Source of the DNA: Theobroma cacao
Lineage: Eukaryota > Streptophyta > Magnoliopsida > Malvales > Malvaceae
Assembly: GCF_000208745.1 (NCBI RefSeq)
Contig: NC_030851.1
Span: 6,458,005-6,522,004, forward strand
Direction of reading: 5' to 3'
Length of the DNA stretch: 64,000 nt
Shown here in pieces: positions 34,850 through 47,456 of this stretch. The notes beneath the pieces were generated by a model that had not been told where the DNA came from, did not search any database, and saw only the letters and a program-made list of their open reading frames with translations. Made by a program: the position numbers and the translations under genes. Numbering within the stretch: position 1 is the first letter of the stretch; each line of letters begins with the position of its first letter.

Positions 34850-37032
34850 ATGACGAGAAATATCTGCCCTTCTCCTCAAATTTCAGTCTGCTGTGTGCTT
34901 CTTTGCTTTGTCTTCTTCGATATAATCTGTCTTGGATTCCTGATCTATTGCAGGGATTCTTTCTGCAGTTTCTTCCAACGCCCGTCTCCCCGGGCCTTTT
35001 TTCCGGTACTCATTACCGTTTCCCTTCGTCACTTTCTTCTACTTTGTTTGCATATTTTCTTTTAATTAATTTTTTGATCAACTTTACGCGGTTTTGAAGT
35101 TGGAGCCACTCCAAGAGACTTCAACTTCTTCGATCTTTCACTCTCCCGAGGTTTTCAAGCTGGATTATGCAGAGATGGAGAGACGTTTCAAGATCTTCCT
35201 GTACCCGGATGGAGACCCTAATATGTATTATCATACACCAAGGAGTCTTTCCGGCAAGTATACCAGTGAAGGGTATTTCTTTAAGAACATCAGAGAAAGT
35301 CGGTTTTTGACAAATGACCCTGAAAGTGCTCATCTCTTCTTCATTCCCATTTCCTGTCATAAAATGAGAGGCAAGGTAATTTTGATGTCTCTTTTGCGCT
35401 ATTAGTTCCGATTCAAGAAAAGAATGCTTTCTTTTACATCTCTTTCTTTGGGCCTCACTCCTCACTGATGTCAATGTGCAGGGACTCTCGTATGAGAACA
35501 TGACCAGAACCGTCCAGGAATATGTGGAAAGCTTGATGGTCAAGTACCCTTTCTGGAATAGAACTTTAGGTGCTGATCACTTTTTCGTGACTTGCCATGA
35601 CATTGGCTTCAAGGCTACTGTAGGAGTTGCCCATCTTGTTAAGAATTCAATTCGAGTTGCGTGCACAAGTGGAGATGATGATGGATATATCCCACACAAG
35701 GACTTCCCTCTTCCTCAAATAGTGCAGCCATTTTCTCTTCCCGCTGCAAGATTTGACCCTGAGAATAGGTAACTCCAACTTTGCTATTACATATGCTCTT
35801 GAAATTTGATTCTTCTGGAACATTCATTGACAATTGAACCGAAATATTTAGTGCCTGGGGATTTCTTTTATTTAAGTGCTCTTGCATGGATAGAATCTGC
35901 TATAACTAACTTCTCCAGTAGAACAAGGCTGTGACTTGCACACCACCATATCAATTTACCTCTAAAATTACATGAATACACTGGCTTATGGCTTATGTTG
36001 CAGGTATGCATTAGGATTCTGGGCTGGCAGCCTCAAGTCTGAGCTAAGACGTGAACTGGTTAGTGCTTGGCAGAATGACACAGAGCTTGACATTCAGAGC
36101 AATTATATGATTAATGTCCCACACCTAGAGAAGTTCAACACAGCTAAATTTTGCATATGTCCTGGCTGGTCTCACGTCCACGGCTCACGTATAGCACTCT
36201 CCATTCACCATGGATGTGTCCCTGGTAAGATCCTTAATTTTCTAACATGTTTCTTTATAAATGCTTCTTTCTCATTTTTTGCCTCCTTTCCTTAGCTTTT
36301 CGATATATAAACCTTTCCTATTGTGATTGGCTTGGTAAGCTGTTTAATTCTCTTCTTCGTCCAGTTATCATGTCAGACCACCATGATTTGCCATTCAATG
36401 ATATTCTTGATTGGAGCAAGTTTTCAATAATAATCAAGGAAGATGAGGTTCAACAGATTAAGCACATTCTTGAGAGAATATCCTATGACAGATTCAAATC
36501 TCTGCATTACAATACTGTGCAGGTAACAAATGCGAATATCATAGAAAACTCTAATTATTTATTTTTTAAAATTTCAATGTGCTTGAAATTATAAAACGAT
36601 GATTTACTAATTATTTTGGTGTGGCTGCAACTCAGGTGCAGAGGCATCTACAGTGGAACTCACCTCCCATCAAATATGATGCATTTCATATGGTCATGTA
36701 TCAGCTATGGCGGCGCCGTCATGTTACCAAGTAGTGAATGTATTGAATTACTAGACGATGTGCCTGGTATACTCACGCTAGTGCCTTCAAAGCCTTTTAT
36801 TTTCGGATGATAATACAATCCAAATTTTGGTCTTCTCCTTGTAAGGAGTAATCCTCCTACGTTTGAAAATCATGACAAAGGTATAGCTGGATATGTCTCT
36901 CAAGTAATTGAGCCCGTGGGCCTGATTCAACAAGTTTGTCTTCCATTTTTCACTGCAATTAGATCAACCAAACCCTGCCCCTTATGCAACGATCCACCTC
37001 ATATTTTTAGCCTTATATCAAGTACCTAACTG
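34678..37032 (+). repeat. Segmental duplication, copy 1 (GT47 locus)
   Basis: About 2.35 kb including promoter, all exons and introns and the 3' flank of the GT47 gene recur at 59021-61360 in the same orientation, 24 kb away. Similarity starts at ..cgtggcaaaagt and fades after atatcaagtacctaa. A ~29-base stretch near 36959-36988 is absent from the other copy, and the other copy has ~24 extra bases in its intron near 60650. Confidence 0.9.
34850..36734 (+). CDS. Exostosin-family glycosyltransferase (GT47), copy 1
   Basis: Predicted 398 aa. Exons: 34850-35005, 35100-35375, 35482-35768, 36004-36224, 36365-36522, 36636-36734. GT47 proteins are Golgi type II membrane enzymes that build cell-wall polysaccharides or glycoproteins; the acceptor cannot be inferred here. 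The first exon supplies a short cytosolic tail and a hydrophobic anchor at about residues 12-33. The exostosin domain follows: FKIFLYPDGDPNMYYHTP, a YFFKNI..SRFLTNDPESAHLFFIPIS block, DHFFVTCHD, FPLPQ, then the nucleotide-sugar-binding end GSRIALSIHHGCVP.IMSD with LPFNDILDW. It lacks the long stem many relatives have, so it is short for the family. The stop is TAG after VTK. It is nearly identical to the copy at 59194 from exon 2 on but not in exon 1. Confidence 0.88.
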
Positions 37033-40000
37033 GTGTCTGGTATCTGTTTTTTGATAAGCTGTCTGGTGTCTGTGTCTGGTATAATGCATCAAAAGTGGAA
37101 ATCAGATAAGCAAGACAATAATATTAGGTTCAAGCTCTTTATAATTTGTTGAGTGGTTGGAGGCAAAGCATGTGAAAGAGAATTGAAGGTTACAACTGGT
37201 TCACGGAACTGCGTTTGGTATGTGACCAAACCTATCTAGCCCATGGCTTTCTATAATAGCCTTTGATGACAAATAAAAAAAATTACATAGTCAATGGGAT
37301 TTCGGTGTAGGGGCAAATTTCCTCTTTATGTAGTGCGCAAGGATGTTTCAGCAGAAATGGTACAAGAATTGATTACAATCCCATTGGCTTTTTCTTCTTC
37401 TTTTTTTGTTTCTTAATTTTTGAAAAATATTGAATCCTGTTTGTTTGGATTTTCCATTCGGGTGTCTCGCTTAGTCTCTTTCTTGCTTAGTCTTTGCTGT
37501 TTTCATGGATGAAGTCAGAATTCCTAGTGCATTATTTCTACTCATCATTGTTGGCCTGGTCATGACAGCACAACATTAGAGAATTTAGCATTTTTACGTG
37601 ACACATAATGGACGGATTCAGACACCCCTTTCCCTTTCCCTCCACCCTTTCTATCGCCATATATTCCTTAACAGTAGTAATACAGATTGTTGATTGGTGC
37701 ATGACAAGACTTTCGACTCAATGACAGTTTCCCAGAAATTTGGATGACATTTGGAAATCCTCATAACCCTGATTTCATTTGAATTTTTTAGAATATCCAA
37801 AACCATGGACTTGGCAGTGTTGAGAAAGTTGACAACGTTGCCAGTGCTCTTAGACTGAAATTAACTTTAACCAAAGCCTTCTTTTTTTGACCCTTGACGC
37901 CCAGCCAAAGAACTTTTAAAAAACAGAAAAATCCATCCTTTTTGACCATATTTCTTAGCTTCTCATCTTCCTGTGGCTTTTCAATTAACAACTTAAAATT
38001 CATTTACCAGGATGATATAGATTTTTAAATTTCCATTGACCTGGAGCTGGCCAATCTGGCATCTTACAAGTTTCTTGTGGCCGTACACCAAGACATTTTT
38101 ACTATGACACCATTTTTTAATTAATCTTTTGATGGTTTTGTTTAGGTTATTTGATTATTTTCTTAAGACCAAAGTTATTACATTAGCTAGCCAACACGTC
38201 GACGCACGCATGCATGCATGCATGTAAAGTCAACAAACAACTGTCCATATATAAAATGACTTGCCCAATTAACAATACGTCAATAACTCTTTTTTCTCAA
38301 TTTTTTTAAAATAGCTACCTGATATGTCGATGACAGCTTGATTCCACCTCTTTCCATTGATATATTTATAGTTAAATCTTATTGTTTTTTTCTCTTTGTC
38401 GAATGGAAATTAACAGTCCACTACCACTATCACGAGAAAATTTATTTGAAAAAATAAATAACATTTAGAGATCTCAACAGTTAAGGTTTTTCGTATTTTT
38501 TAGATATTTGATCTCAAGTTCTATTAACTAATAAGATACACTAATTTTATAGCTACTCAAATAAAATTTAAAAATACAATCAATATTCTGAACACTACTC
38601 GTTAAATACTTAAACTCGTTAATTACCTGATTAATCAAGTTAAAGTTTTTCTATACGTTCATAGGTATTCGATTAAGTAACCCGAATTTGAATCTAAAAT
38701 ATTCAATTTACTGATAATTTAATTATCAATTATATTTATGATATATAAAATTGAATTAAAGTATTGGATACTTGATGTTATCCAAATATTTATATAATCA
38801 AATTTAAATATTAAATATTCAAGAAGTGATACTTATATCTTATTTGAACTCAAAACAAGTATTAAAATTTTTATTCGAACTCATCTTAAATTTGAATAAA
38901 AAAATTAAAATTTTATTTACATAAATAAATAACTATAAATATTCGGCTAAAGCATAACCGCTAACATCCCTAATCCCTAACAATATTAAAGCATTGCGAA
39001 GAGGTAGTGACGCGAATTCTTCCAAAACCCAACAAGAAACTCATGGTGCAAACGAGAAGAAGAGGAAACCCCAAATAATTCTGCTTTTCCAAAGCTTGAG
39101 TGATAACAAAGATCAATCATTATTGAAAGTGTACTATTTGTTGAGCACTGTTAGCGATGTTAAAGCTTACGCATCATTCCTGATGCGGCCTTGAATACAA
39201 TGGGGCATATAAAAGGTTCCCCACCCCCCCCCCCCCTACAGTACTGTTATTCAAAAAGCACTAAAGTCATGTCGGTCACGTAATTGTCATCCTACACATA
39301 ACCACATTGTTTCTCTTAACTTTACTTGTAACTATTATTTATGGAAACATAAAGCAGCAAGTGCCCAGCGCACGCTAATAACGTGACTAGCAATACACCG
39401 TTTGTTGGTTCGCCCTTCCACTGATATATATCTCCATGCTTTTTTTTCAAACATATTAATTCTTGCTTGAACAAACATAAATTAATGGTTGACACATAAT
39501 AAAGCTTGCATTAACTAAATTGGCATTGCGTGTGCTGCACTCGTATTAACTTGCTTAAAGATTGATTATGGAATTTCTTGTGAGCAAAATATACGTTAAG
39601 AATGTATAGTTTTCCATTTATATATATCATGCGAAATTGAATAATCATATATATTTATGCAACGCTAGGTAATATATATAGTTGCTTGTGGGTCATGTAT
39701 GAGAGTTTGAGGGCATAAAAAATGTTGAAGTTGTCGGATGTAGAGTGCAATTTTGGCTCTTCACATTGGCCATAAGACTTGCCAAAAATGTATTAAATCA
39801 ATATTAAGGAATGGAACAAGTAAAAGGAATATAATAATCACGTATATATATAAACTTCTTGCCTGGTGTGCTTGGGTTCATGCATTCCACGGTCATCTCA
39901 ACAAACAAGTTTAGGTATGAAAATGCGTAGCCTAAAATTCCTGGCCGCCTGCTATAAGAGAAAACTAAAAATTTTTTCTTGCAAAAAAAAAAAAAAAAAA

Positions 40001-42895
40001 ACTACTGTGTCTGTAGGTTCCCAATCCATACATAAATTTCATTTCCTAGTATGTTATACTTTGTTGGACAGTAAGCATTAATTAATGAGCTTCTTTGTTC
40101 AGATGGAGAAATGGTCATCACAATTAACACGTCACTTCCCCTCTCTCCATTTTTTTTCTTCAAAGCTTTAATCTCTTTAACTACAATTATATATGAATAT
40201 GACTAAGCAATCAAATTTAAAAATATAAATAATAAATGCCAACTATGTCTATGACTCTACAGTTTAATATCCTAGATTTCATATATATATATATACTTTT
40301 GTGATTATTAATTAAGGAGGAGAGAGGACTTTGCATCTACAAATTTCTCAAAATGCATATTTTAATTTATTACAAACAAATCTCCGTCTTTCAAAAAAAA
40401 ACTAACAAACAAAATTCTTATTAAATAAAAAAAGAAAAAAACATTGTTCTTTTATATATCGGAGAAACTGGACTTGACTCTTGACTCTAGAGAATGGAGT
40501 CGCAGGTCAGGTGTTGAAAAACCCTTTTGAATCCTTATTAATTACCCGGTGAGAGATGTCATCGGTACACGTGCAATGATCGCATTCGGTAAGTTGTACA
40601 CGTGAGTCTTTGTCAGACGATAGAACATCACGTGATAGCCTCCCTATCCCACGTACGAATCCCGCAGGTAAATTAATCACAGGCGTAATCAGACTGACTG
40701 TCCAGTCAAAAGTAAATAAAAACAATAAAAAAAGGAGAGAATTACCAATATATTTCCCCAGATTAAGTTACACCACATTTTGTTTTTTTGATAATTACAT
40801 AAATACCAAATTTTGTCACACAAGGGAAAAAGAAAAAAAAAATAATGAACCGAAACTTTAGATGGTTATTGGGTAAGTTGTTAACATGTCAAATCATTTG
40901 AAGCCAAAGCCTTAATTACGTATTGCTCACTTAAATTCCGAATGTTGTGAGCTGTCACAGAAGAAGATCCCCAGATATTTAAGATGGTATATCACCAAAG
41001 GCCATTCAAATCAAGTCACAGAATATTATTCTTTAAAAACTTTGGTGTAATTAAATATATAACCGAATCAAAATTAATCCGATAATTGAATGCAATTACT
41101 TTAAATATAGACTATATCTTTAATGGAGGTTTCAACTGACAATAAAGTTGGTGTGTGATGTATAAAACTTGCGTTTTAAGATTTGAAATGCGGTAAAGTA
41201 ATTAATTCTCTGACCGAGTAAATAATGGAGATTAATTAGCCATCAAAGAATTTAGCTCATTTTTGCTGTCTCCAACCACTTGCAAATTATTGTTAGTATA
41301 AAAGACACATTAATTATGATTTATGAATTATCATGCTGAACGAGAATACATGATTTAATCTTCCAACTTATAAGGCAACATACCAAGCAGGACTACATAC
41401 TGAAATTGGAAAAATCAAATCGATAAAATAAAAAACTTTGTTGCGCAAATAAAGGATAAAATAAAATATAAAACTTTTTAAATCATTTTAATATTTTTAT
41501 TATAAATTTAAATAAAACTTTCATGGTTCAAAAAATATCAATTTTCTTTATTAATTTTTTTTACATAGTATAGATCTTTCATTAAACTCTATTAACCATT
41601 CCAATTTAATATAAAAATCTAAATTCTCTCCTCACTCTTTCGTTTATTATTGTTTTGTTTCTGAACGACCCACTACCTTTTTCTTAAAACATTTATTTGA
41701 GAAATGTCCAATTTGATTTGGAAGGTATTCGTATAAACACAAGGTATCTATCTTTTCCGAAAATTTTTTTTTTATCAAATCTTTCACCGTTAATCAATCT
41801 CCTTGTTTGTTTCTCGCTTGCAAGGACAAAAACGTGATAAATTAGGTCAGATCTTTATTATGGTTCATTTGTTTTGGACCACTATATATAGTGTCTTGAT
41901 GGGAGCATATATAATTTGGTGAAATGAGTCAGATTTTGATTAAAATACATTATCTTTTCACTATAAAATAGAAAAGTAAGTTACCAAAAGCAATTTCAGT
42001 TATTCCATTTCAATATATACTTCCTTAATTTACAGCCCATCGTCGAAAGTAGTTCTATTCTTTTATGAAAAAACAATTAATGTGGGATTGTACCTTCCTT
42101 ATCCAGATTTCTTACTTATAATCACGTGGAAGTATGAAGCTTAGCAAAATAAATTATAAGGTTGAAAAGGAAAAGAGAAAAATGAAGAAATAATTTTTTT
42201 GTTCCCATTTCTCACCCCATTTTTAAATGGAGCAGAAGGATTACATACTTTTCTCCTATGGGATGATATAGTATTATAAAAATTGAGAAAACAAGTAATT
42301 GGGTTGTTAAATTGTTGAACAAAATAGTGTTATTTAAAAATAAAAAGTAAAAATTTTAAAAGGAAAAAAAGAATAAAAAGGAAAGGAAATTAATGGAAAA
42401 GACTTAAATCGGAAGGAAAAGGAAACAGATGGACAGTTTGTTTGACACAAGAGTTGAAAAATGGTTTAAAAGTTGTGGGCAATTAAATTAAAGCTGGTAG
42501 ATTCACAAAACGAACAAGTTAATGAATACAGCCAGGAAAAAGGGCAAATTCGGGAAGCCACCTCATTGAGGCTATATTTGTAATTTAGGTATGTCCGCCT
42601 CTTTAACCATGCCACTTTATATGCGCCTCGAAACAGGACTTGGAAACTCGCCTTTAACATCCCCACAGCAACTACAAGAGAAGACAGAAGAACAGTAAAC
42701 CTCCAATCCCCCCATCTACTCTCTCTCTCCTCTCTCTCTCTCCCTCTCTAATAGCCCACACTCTGCAGAATAGAGGGAGAAAAGTTTGATCACTTTCTCT
42801 CTCTAAAGGGTCTAGGAGAGAGAGAGATTATTTATATATATATTATATATAAATATATAAGTTTTTGTTCGAAACAAACGGAAGATATTTTGATC
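36735..42895. other. Gene-poor intergenic region
   Basis: About 6 kb without a recognisable gene. The first 300 bases belong to the duplicated GT47 3' flank. Low-complexity tracts include a GCAT run (gcatgcatgcatgcatg, about 38208-38224), a poly-C run near 39223-39236 and a poly-A run near 39983-40001. A 66-codon frame at 38994-39194, rich in K, S and Q at its start, has no recognisable homology and I do not call it a gene. The last 200 bases hold the promoter and CT-rich leader of the next gene. Confidence 0.55.
42606..42895 (+). promoter_or_regulatory. CT/GA-rich leader with AT palindrome, gamma-glutamyl peptidase gene
   Basis: A possible TATA element (ctttatatg) lies near 42612. A CT-dinucleotide tract follows at 42719-42750, then a short GA tract at 42817-42828, then an almost perfect A/T palindrome (tttatatatatattatata region, 42830-42858) just before the start codon. 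CT microsatellites are common in plant 5' UTRs. Confidence 0.45.
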
Positions 42896-45894
42896 ATGGG
42901 TGGTGGGAAGAGATTTGCTGTTCTTCTGTGTGCTGAGGATTCTGATTATGTTAAAAAGAGGTACGGAGGGTATTATGGGGTTTTCGTGGAAATGCTGGCG
43001 GAGGAAGGGGAGACTTGGGATGTTTTCAGGGTGGCCAGCGGTCACTTTCCCGATGAAGATAAGATCGGTGACTACGATGGCTTTGTTATAACTGGGAGTT
43101 GCAATGATGCGCATGGGAATGACGTTTGGATCTGTAAGTTGATTGCTCTCTTGAAGAAGTTGGATTCCCTCAAGAAAAAAGTTCTCGGGATTTGCTTTGG
43201 TCACCAGGTAATTAAATTTAATGACTCGGTTTTCTACTACTACTGCTACAGGGTTCTTTCTCAGTAATTCGTTTTAAACGTTTCAGAAGGTGGAAAAGTC
43301 CTTTGCTTTTCTGAATGAGAGGGATGTATTTGGTTTCTGTTGTGGGAAAAAAATAAAAGTTTTTCTCCAGTTTTTTTAATATATGATTTAACCAGAAACT
43401 CCCAACTAAAATCTTTAAACGGCATTTGGTGAATGGTGAAAGTCAATAATGGAGGAAAAGATTACAATTAAAAAGCTGATGGGATTCTTTTAATACATTA
43501 AATTTGCAGTTGAGAAACTCTCAGCTGGAAATCAGTTATGTGATCAATCTGAACCTTTTCCTTGCTAATTCTGTAAGTCCACAATAGGGATAAAAGTTTC
43601 TTCTTCTATTTTTCCCTATTTTGATGGCAGAAATAGATGGAAAGCCTCCATGTTTTTGATGTAACATGATTATCTCATTTTATACTTAACTCAAAGTTTA
43701 GGGTATGTGGTCCCTCGGCTCGTATAGAAACTAAGATGTGAGTGGTCCATTATTAATTAACCGTGGTTCTGTGAACTGTGATGTGATTAAGTGAAGTACA
43801 CTTATAGATGTTTTTTTTATGTTTATTATTGGAGGCAGTCACAGTTGCACGGCTTTAATTTGGATCTGAGATCAAAATCCAACCTCTGATTTTGGTCCGG
43901 CATGTTTCCCCTCCTGCTACTTCATTTCTGCATACGGCTTACTATTCTTTGACGATCAACGTTTTGGACCCTCTTCATCTTTTATAGTACATGCGATCTG
44001 CTGCTCTTGTTTTAAATAAGTTTTAAATTTCTTTTCTATCAAAAGGTGAATTCATGACTAGAGATGTATGTGTCTTTGAGTCTTGACTCATGGTGGTTTA
44101 AGGGTGAAATTGTATGGTGAGTTTGGGAAGTTATTACTTTTGTTGTTCACATGCAAAATGCCATTTTCAATATCGTCGGCTTCTAATTTTACAAGGGACC
44201 AAAGCTTAGCTGTGGAGGCAAATGTGTTAGCATGCATTTTACTGTGCTATGAGCCATTTATTGCACATGGGTTAAGTTTGTTTTCCCCTTTTGTGTTATT
44301 CTTTCCCTTTTTCTGGATGCAATTTGTGTTGTTCCTTATGACATATAGTTGAAAGTATTCTTGATAATGCTGACAACTCAGATGCTGGTTGGGCATTCTC
44401 AGCCTCTAGTTTTCATCTTTTTAATATCTACTGGCTATTATTTCTTTAATGATGAATTACTACTAGGCTGGCGGAATTGATGGTGTGGGGTTTTTGGATT
44501 TTCTGTTTGGATGAAATTGGATTTGCTTGCTTCGCACCAGTTGCACAGTTGCACACTCCTTGTATATTTTCTAGAATGTGGTGTCAATCAATAACTTGTA
44601 TTTTATATGTTTGAGAACTTTGTAATAATATAATTGTATGATGTTCAATGTCCATGGTCGTGGACAAATAGACTCCCTGCTATATATGCGTGGCAGATGA
44701 AAATGTAAGCTGTCGGCAAAGTCAAGTTCCACCTTATGCAAAAGCACGTGGTTGCCACTTCACTTTGTTTTTTTTTTTTTTGGGTTGCCGGGTCATGGAA
44801 TTGTGTATCCTGTGGTCCTTCATTCTTAATTCTTGTAGTACGATTCTGGTAAGGTCACAAAATTGCTTGCATTGCCATGTTTGTCCCATTTGTGCATTAT
44901 GGTACCTAGTTCGATCCCGAAAAGTGAAATAAACGGCTCATATTGCCCCCCATTTTGGGCGTAGGATAAGGCTGGGAAACACCTTCCTCTTACGCTAAAG
45001 CAGCTTATTTGTTCATGCGAAGTGACTATAAGGGGTTGATCTCCATTGGATGTTCTGTTATGGGAAAAAGAAGAATTCAAATCCACAAAAATATTCAATG
45101 TTATGTTCATGTCACGTAATTTGATTGTGCTCATTGTCATCTAGCTTTAATGAAAAGAAGAAAACTTTATTTAAATTGCTGGGTTTTTTTTCTTTTTTCA
45201 AAGACGAAAAGCTAAAGTAAAGTGTTTGCTTGTTCCATAAAAAATAATTTGTTTTGGTTTGATCAGATACTTGGTCGTGCACTAGGCGGAAAGACGGGAC
45301 GTGCCATCTCAGGTTGGGACATTGGAGTGACAACCATTCATTTGTCATCATCCTCGTCAAAGCTCTTCTCATCTCTGAAAATCCCAGCCACTCTTTCCGT
45401 GATCGAGTGCCACCGAGATGAGGTTGGCCTATATCAAAAATGGACTTGGTAAACAATTCATACAAAAGAAAGATATCGATAATTTTTTTTTCTTTTCATT
45501 TGGTTTTGAATATGCTAGGTTCGAGAACTTCCATTAAAAGCAGAAGTGATGGCATGGTCTGAGAAGACTGGGGTGGAGATGTTTAGGTATGGGGATCATA
45601 TGATGGGCATCCAAGGCCACCCGGAGTACACCAAAGACATTTTGCTTCACCTGATCGACCGTCTTCTGCAGCGCAGTTTTATTGCGGTACGTCTATACCA
45701 TCTGATCAGTTACAAGCTCTTTCTGTAATCATACTGATGATTTAATGGTTTAGATTGAGAATATTATTGACACGTTTCATATCAAATTGTAGGACTCTTA
45801 TGCTGATGAGTTGAAGGCCAACCTGGGGAAAGTGGAGCCTGATAAGGATGCTTGGAAGAAACTGTGCACCAGCTTCCTCAAGGGTAGATTATGA
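42896..45894 (+). CDS. Gamma-glutamyl peptidase, class-I glutamine amidotransferase-like
   Basis: Predicted 245 aa, the usual length for plant GGPs. Exons: 42896-43207, 45267-45422, 45519-45686, 45793-45894. The whole protein is one GAT1-like domain: start MGGGKRFAVLLCAEDS, the YDGFVITGS loop, the nucleophile elbow GICFGHQ with Cys100, and IQGHPEY with His190 and Glu192, so a complete Cys-His-Glu triad. Relatives in Arabidopsis (GGP1/GGP3) remove the gamma-glutamyl group from glutathione conjugates in the cytosol, in glucosinolate and camalexin synthesis and in glutathione turnover. In plants without glucosinolates the substrate is likely other glutathione conjugates. The first intron is about 2 kb. 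An upstream in-frame ATT-only extension is ignored because the ATG at 42896 fits the family. Confidence 0.93.
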
Positions 45895-47456
45895 TGAAAT
45901 CTTTTCTTTTTAAGAAGTTCAGGAAAATTTCAAAAAGAAAAAAAAAAACAGAAAAGAAATTGTAAATATGGACTCTTTTTTGAGAAGCAAGTTGAAGTTG
46001 AAGGAAGTTTAGGGAGGTTGTGGTAGCACAGAGAAATGCCAAGAAACACAGCTGCATTAAGCATGTAAAAGCTGTGCATAGGTTGGAATTTGATGCGGTC
46101 TTCTTCTCCGGGTTAATAAAATTTGCGGGGTTTAACAATTCCGTACTTCAGTTTCAACTTTAAATTTAATCCCACCAAAAGCGTCAAAAGGCAGGCACCA
46201 GCTGTGACCTGTCTCAAATTCTTGACCTTGAAAAAGCCTGCGAAATTAAAATACTACCAGTATTTTTATTATTTAAAGAAGTGCACACGGAACAAACAAG
46301 GATCCGTGTTGCAGCGGTTGCTCGCACCTTACTCAATGTAAAGCAAAAGCTCGAATTAAAAAAGTAAAAAGAAAATCCTCAAAGATGGAAAGTACACACG
46401 CAAGTAACAGCCAATTGCTAAAGTGGAGAGGATGGGTTACCCCAAGAAATGGAATTGAAGAATTCATGTGACCATTCTGGTAGACCTCTCATTCCTCCTT
46501 TGGATAGTAATGTACAGTGTTTTGACTTTTTATTGCTATTTTATTTTTCATTTATGCGATTAATAGATCTCCTAGTCGAAAGCCATTTACGCATTTGACC
46601 AAAATTGGGGCAAATACAGGCAAAACTTCCATCACTTTTCTTTCGGCATATGTTCACCCGGCCCAATTACGTACAGTTTGTTCCCATACATGAGCTAGGC
46701 AGTGCGACACCTTGGAACCTATAGAAACAGCGACAAACATTCGCTTCTACTTCTCCAGCAACATAATCTTTCTGCTCTGCTCAAATCACCTTGTGCTATG
46801 ATTTTTACTAGTGAAATTCTAAGCATTTTCAGATTGCTCTAAGCCCTAAAACCACTTCTTCCCACTTTAACAACCATGATAATTTTACCAACCAAGCAGG
46901 AGAACGCAATATCCCACTCATCTGTCTCCTAAACCTATGAATCCAGATCGAATCGTAAGAATCAAATCAACTCTTTCTGAGCACAATGGTTAGTCATAAC
47001 ACATATCCGTGTCTATGGAAGATGCCGAATTCCACATGGACTAGGCAAACTCAATTTCCCAACTGTATAAAACAAACAAAAAAATTTGAAAAAGGGGCAT
47101 CAAGGACTAAGGAGGGTAGGTAGTGTGTGGGAGAGTAGGATAGCATTTGAACTAGAAGGCATCCTCTCAAGAATTCCAACAGTAAACCATCATCAAATTT
47201 CAATTGCATTTAATTTGATCCAATACCACCTCTCATCAAAAGTATAAATGAAAGGATAGTAGTCGAGATTCAACAACAATATCAAGGTTCAAACATTGAG
47301 AACAATATCACTGAGTCTTTGAGGATTTTATAGAGATTATTGAACCAGGAACAGAGTTCAGCTTCATCATCATCATTACAAGAAGAGAAACAAAGATGAA
47401 TAATAATGAAGTCAAAAGCTGACATTCCACTGCATGGCAACAAATAAAGAATGCGC
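45895..47456. other. 3' flank of the peptidase gene and convergent intergenic region
   Basis: Contains a perfect AATAAA at 46115-46120, about 220 bases after the peptidase stop, and a poly-A-rich tract near 45935. The part near 47300-47456 is probably the 3' UTR of the minus-strand CHCH gene. No coding signal of its own. Confidence 0.5.

Noticed and set aside
38994..39194. 66-codon frame that might be a small gene
   Set aside because: No known motif, no neighbouring exons or promoter signs found; kept as unexplained in the intergenic entry.
44890..44935. Possible tRNA T-arm (gttcgatcc)
   Set aside because: No acceptor stem, D-arm or anticodon arm can be paired around it.
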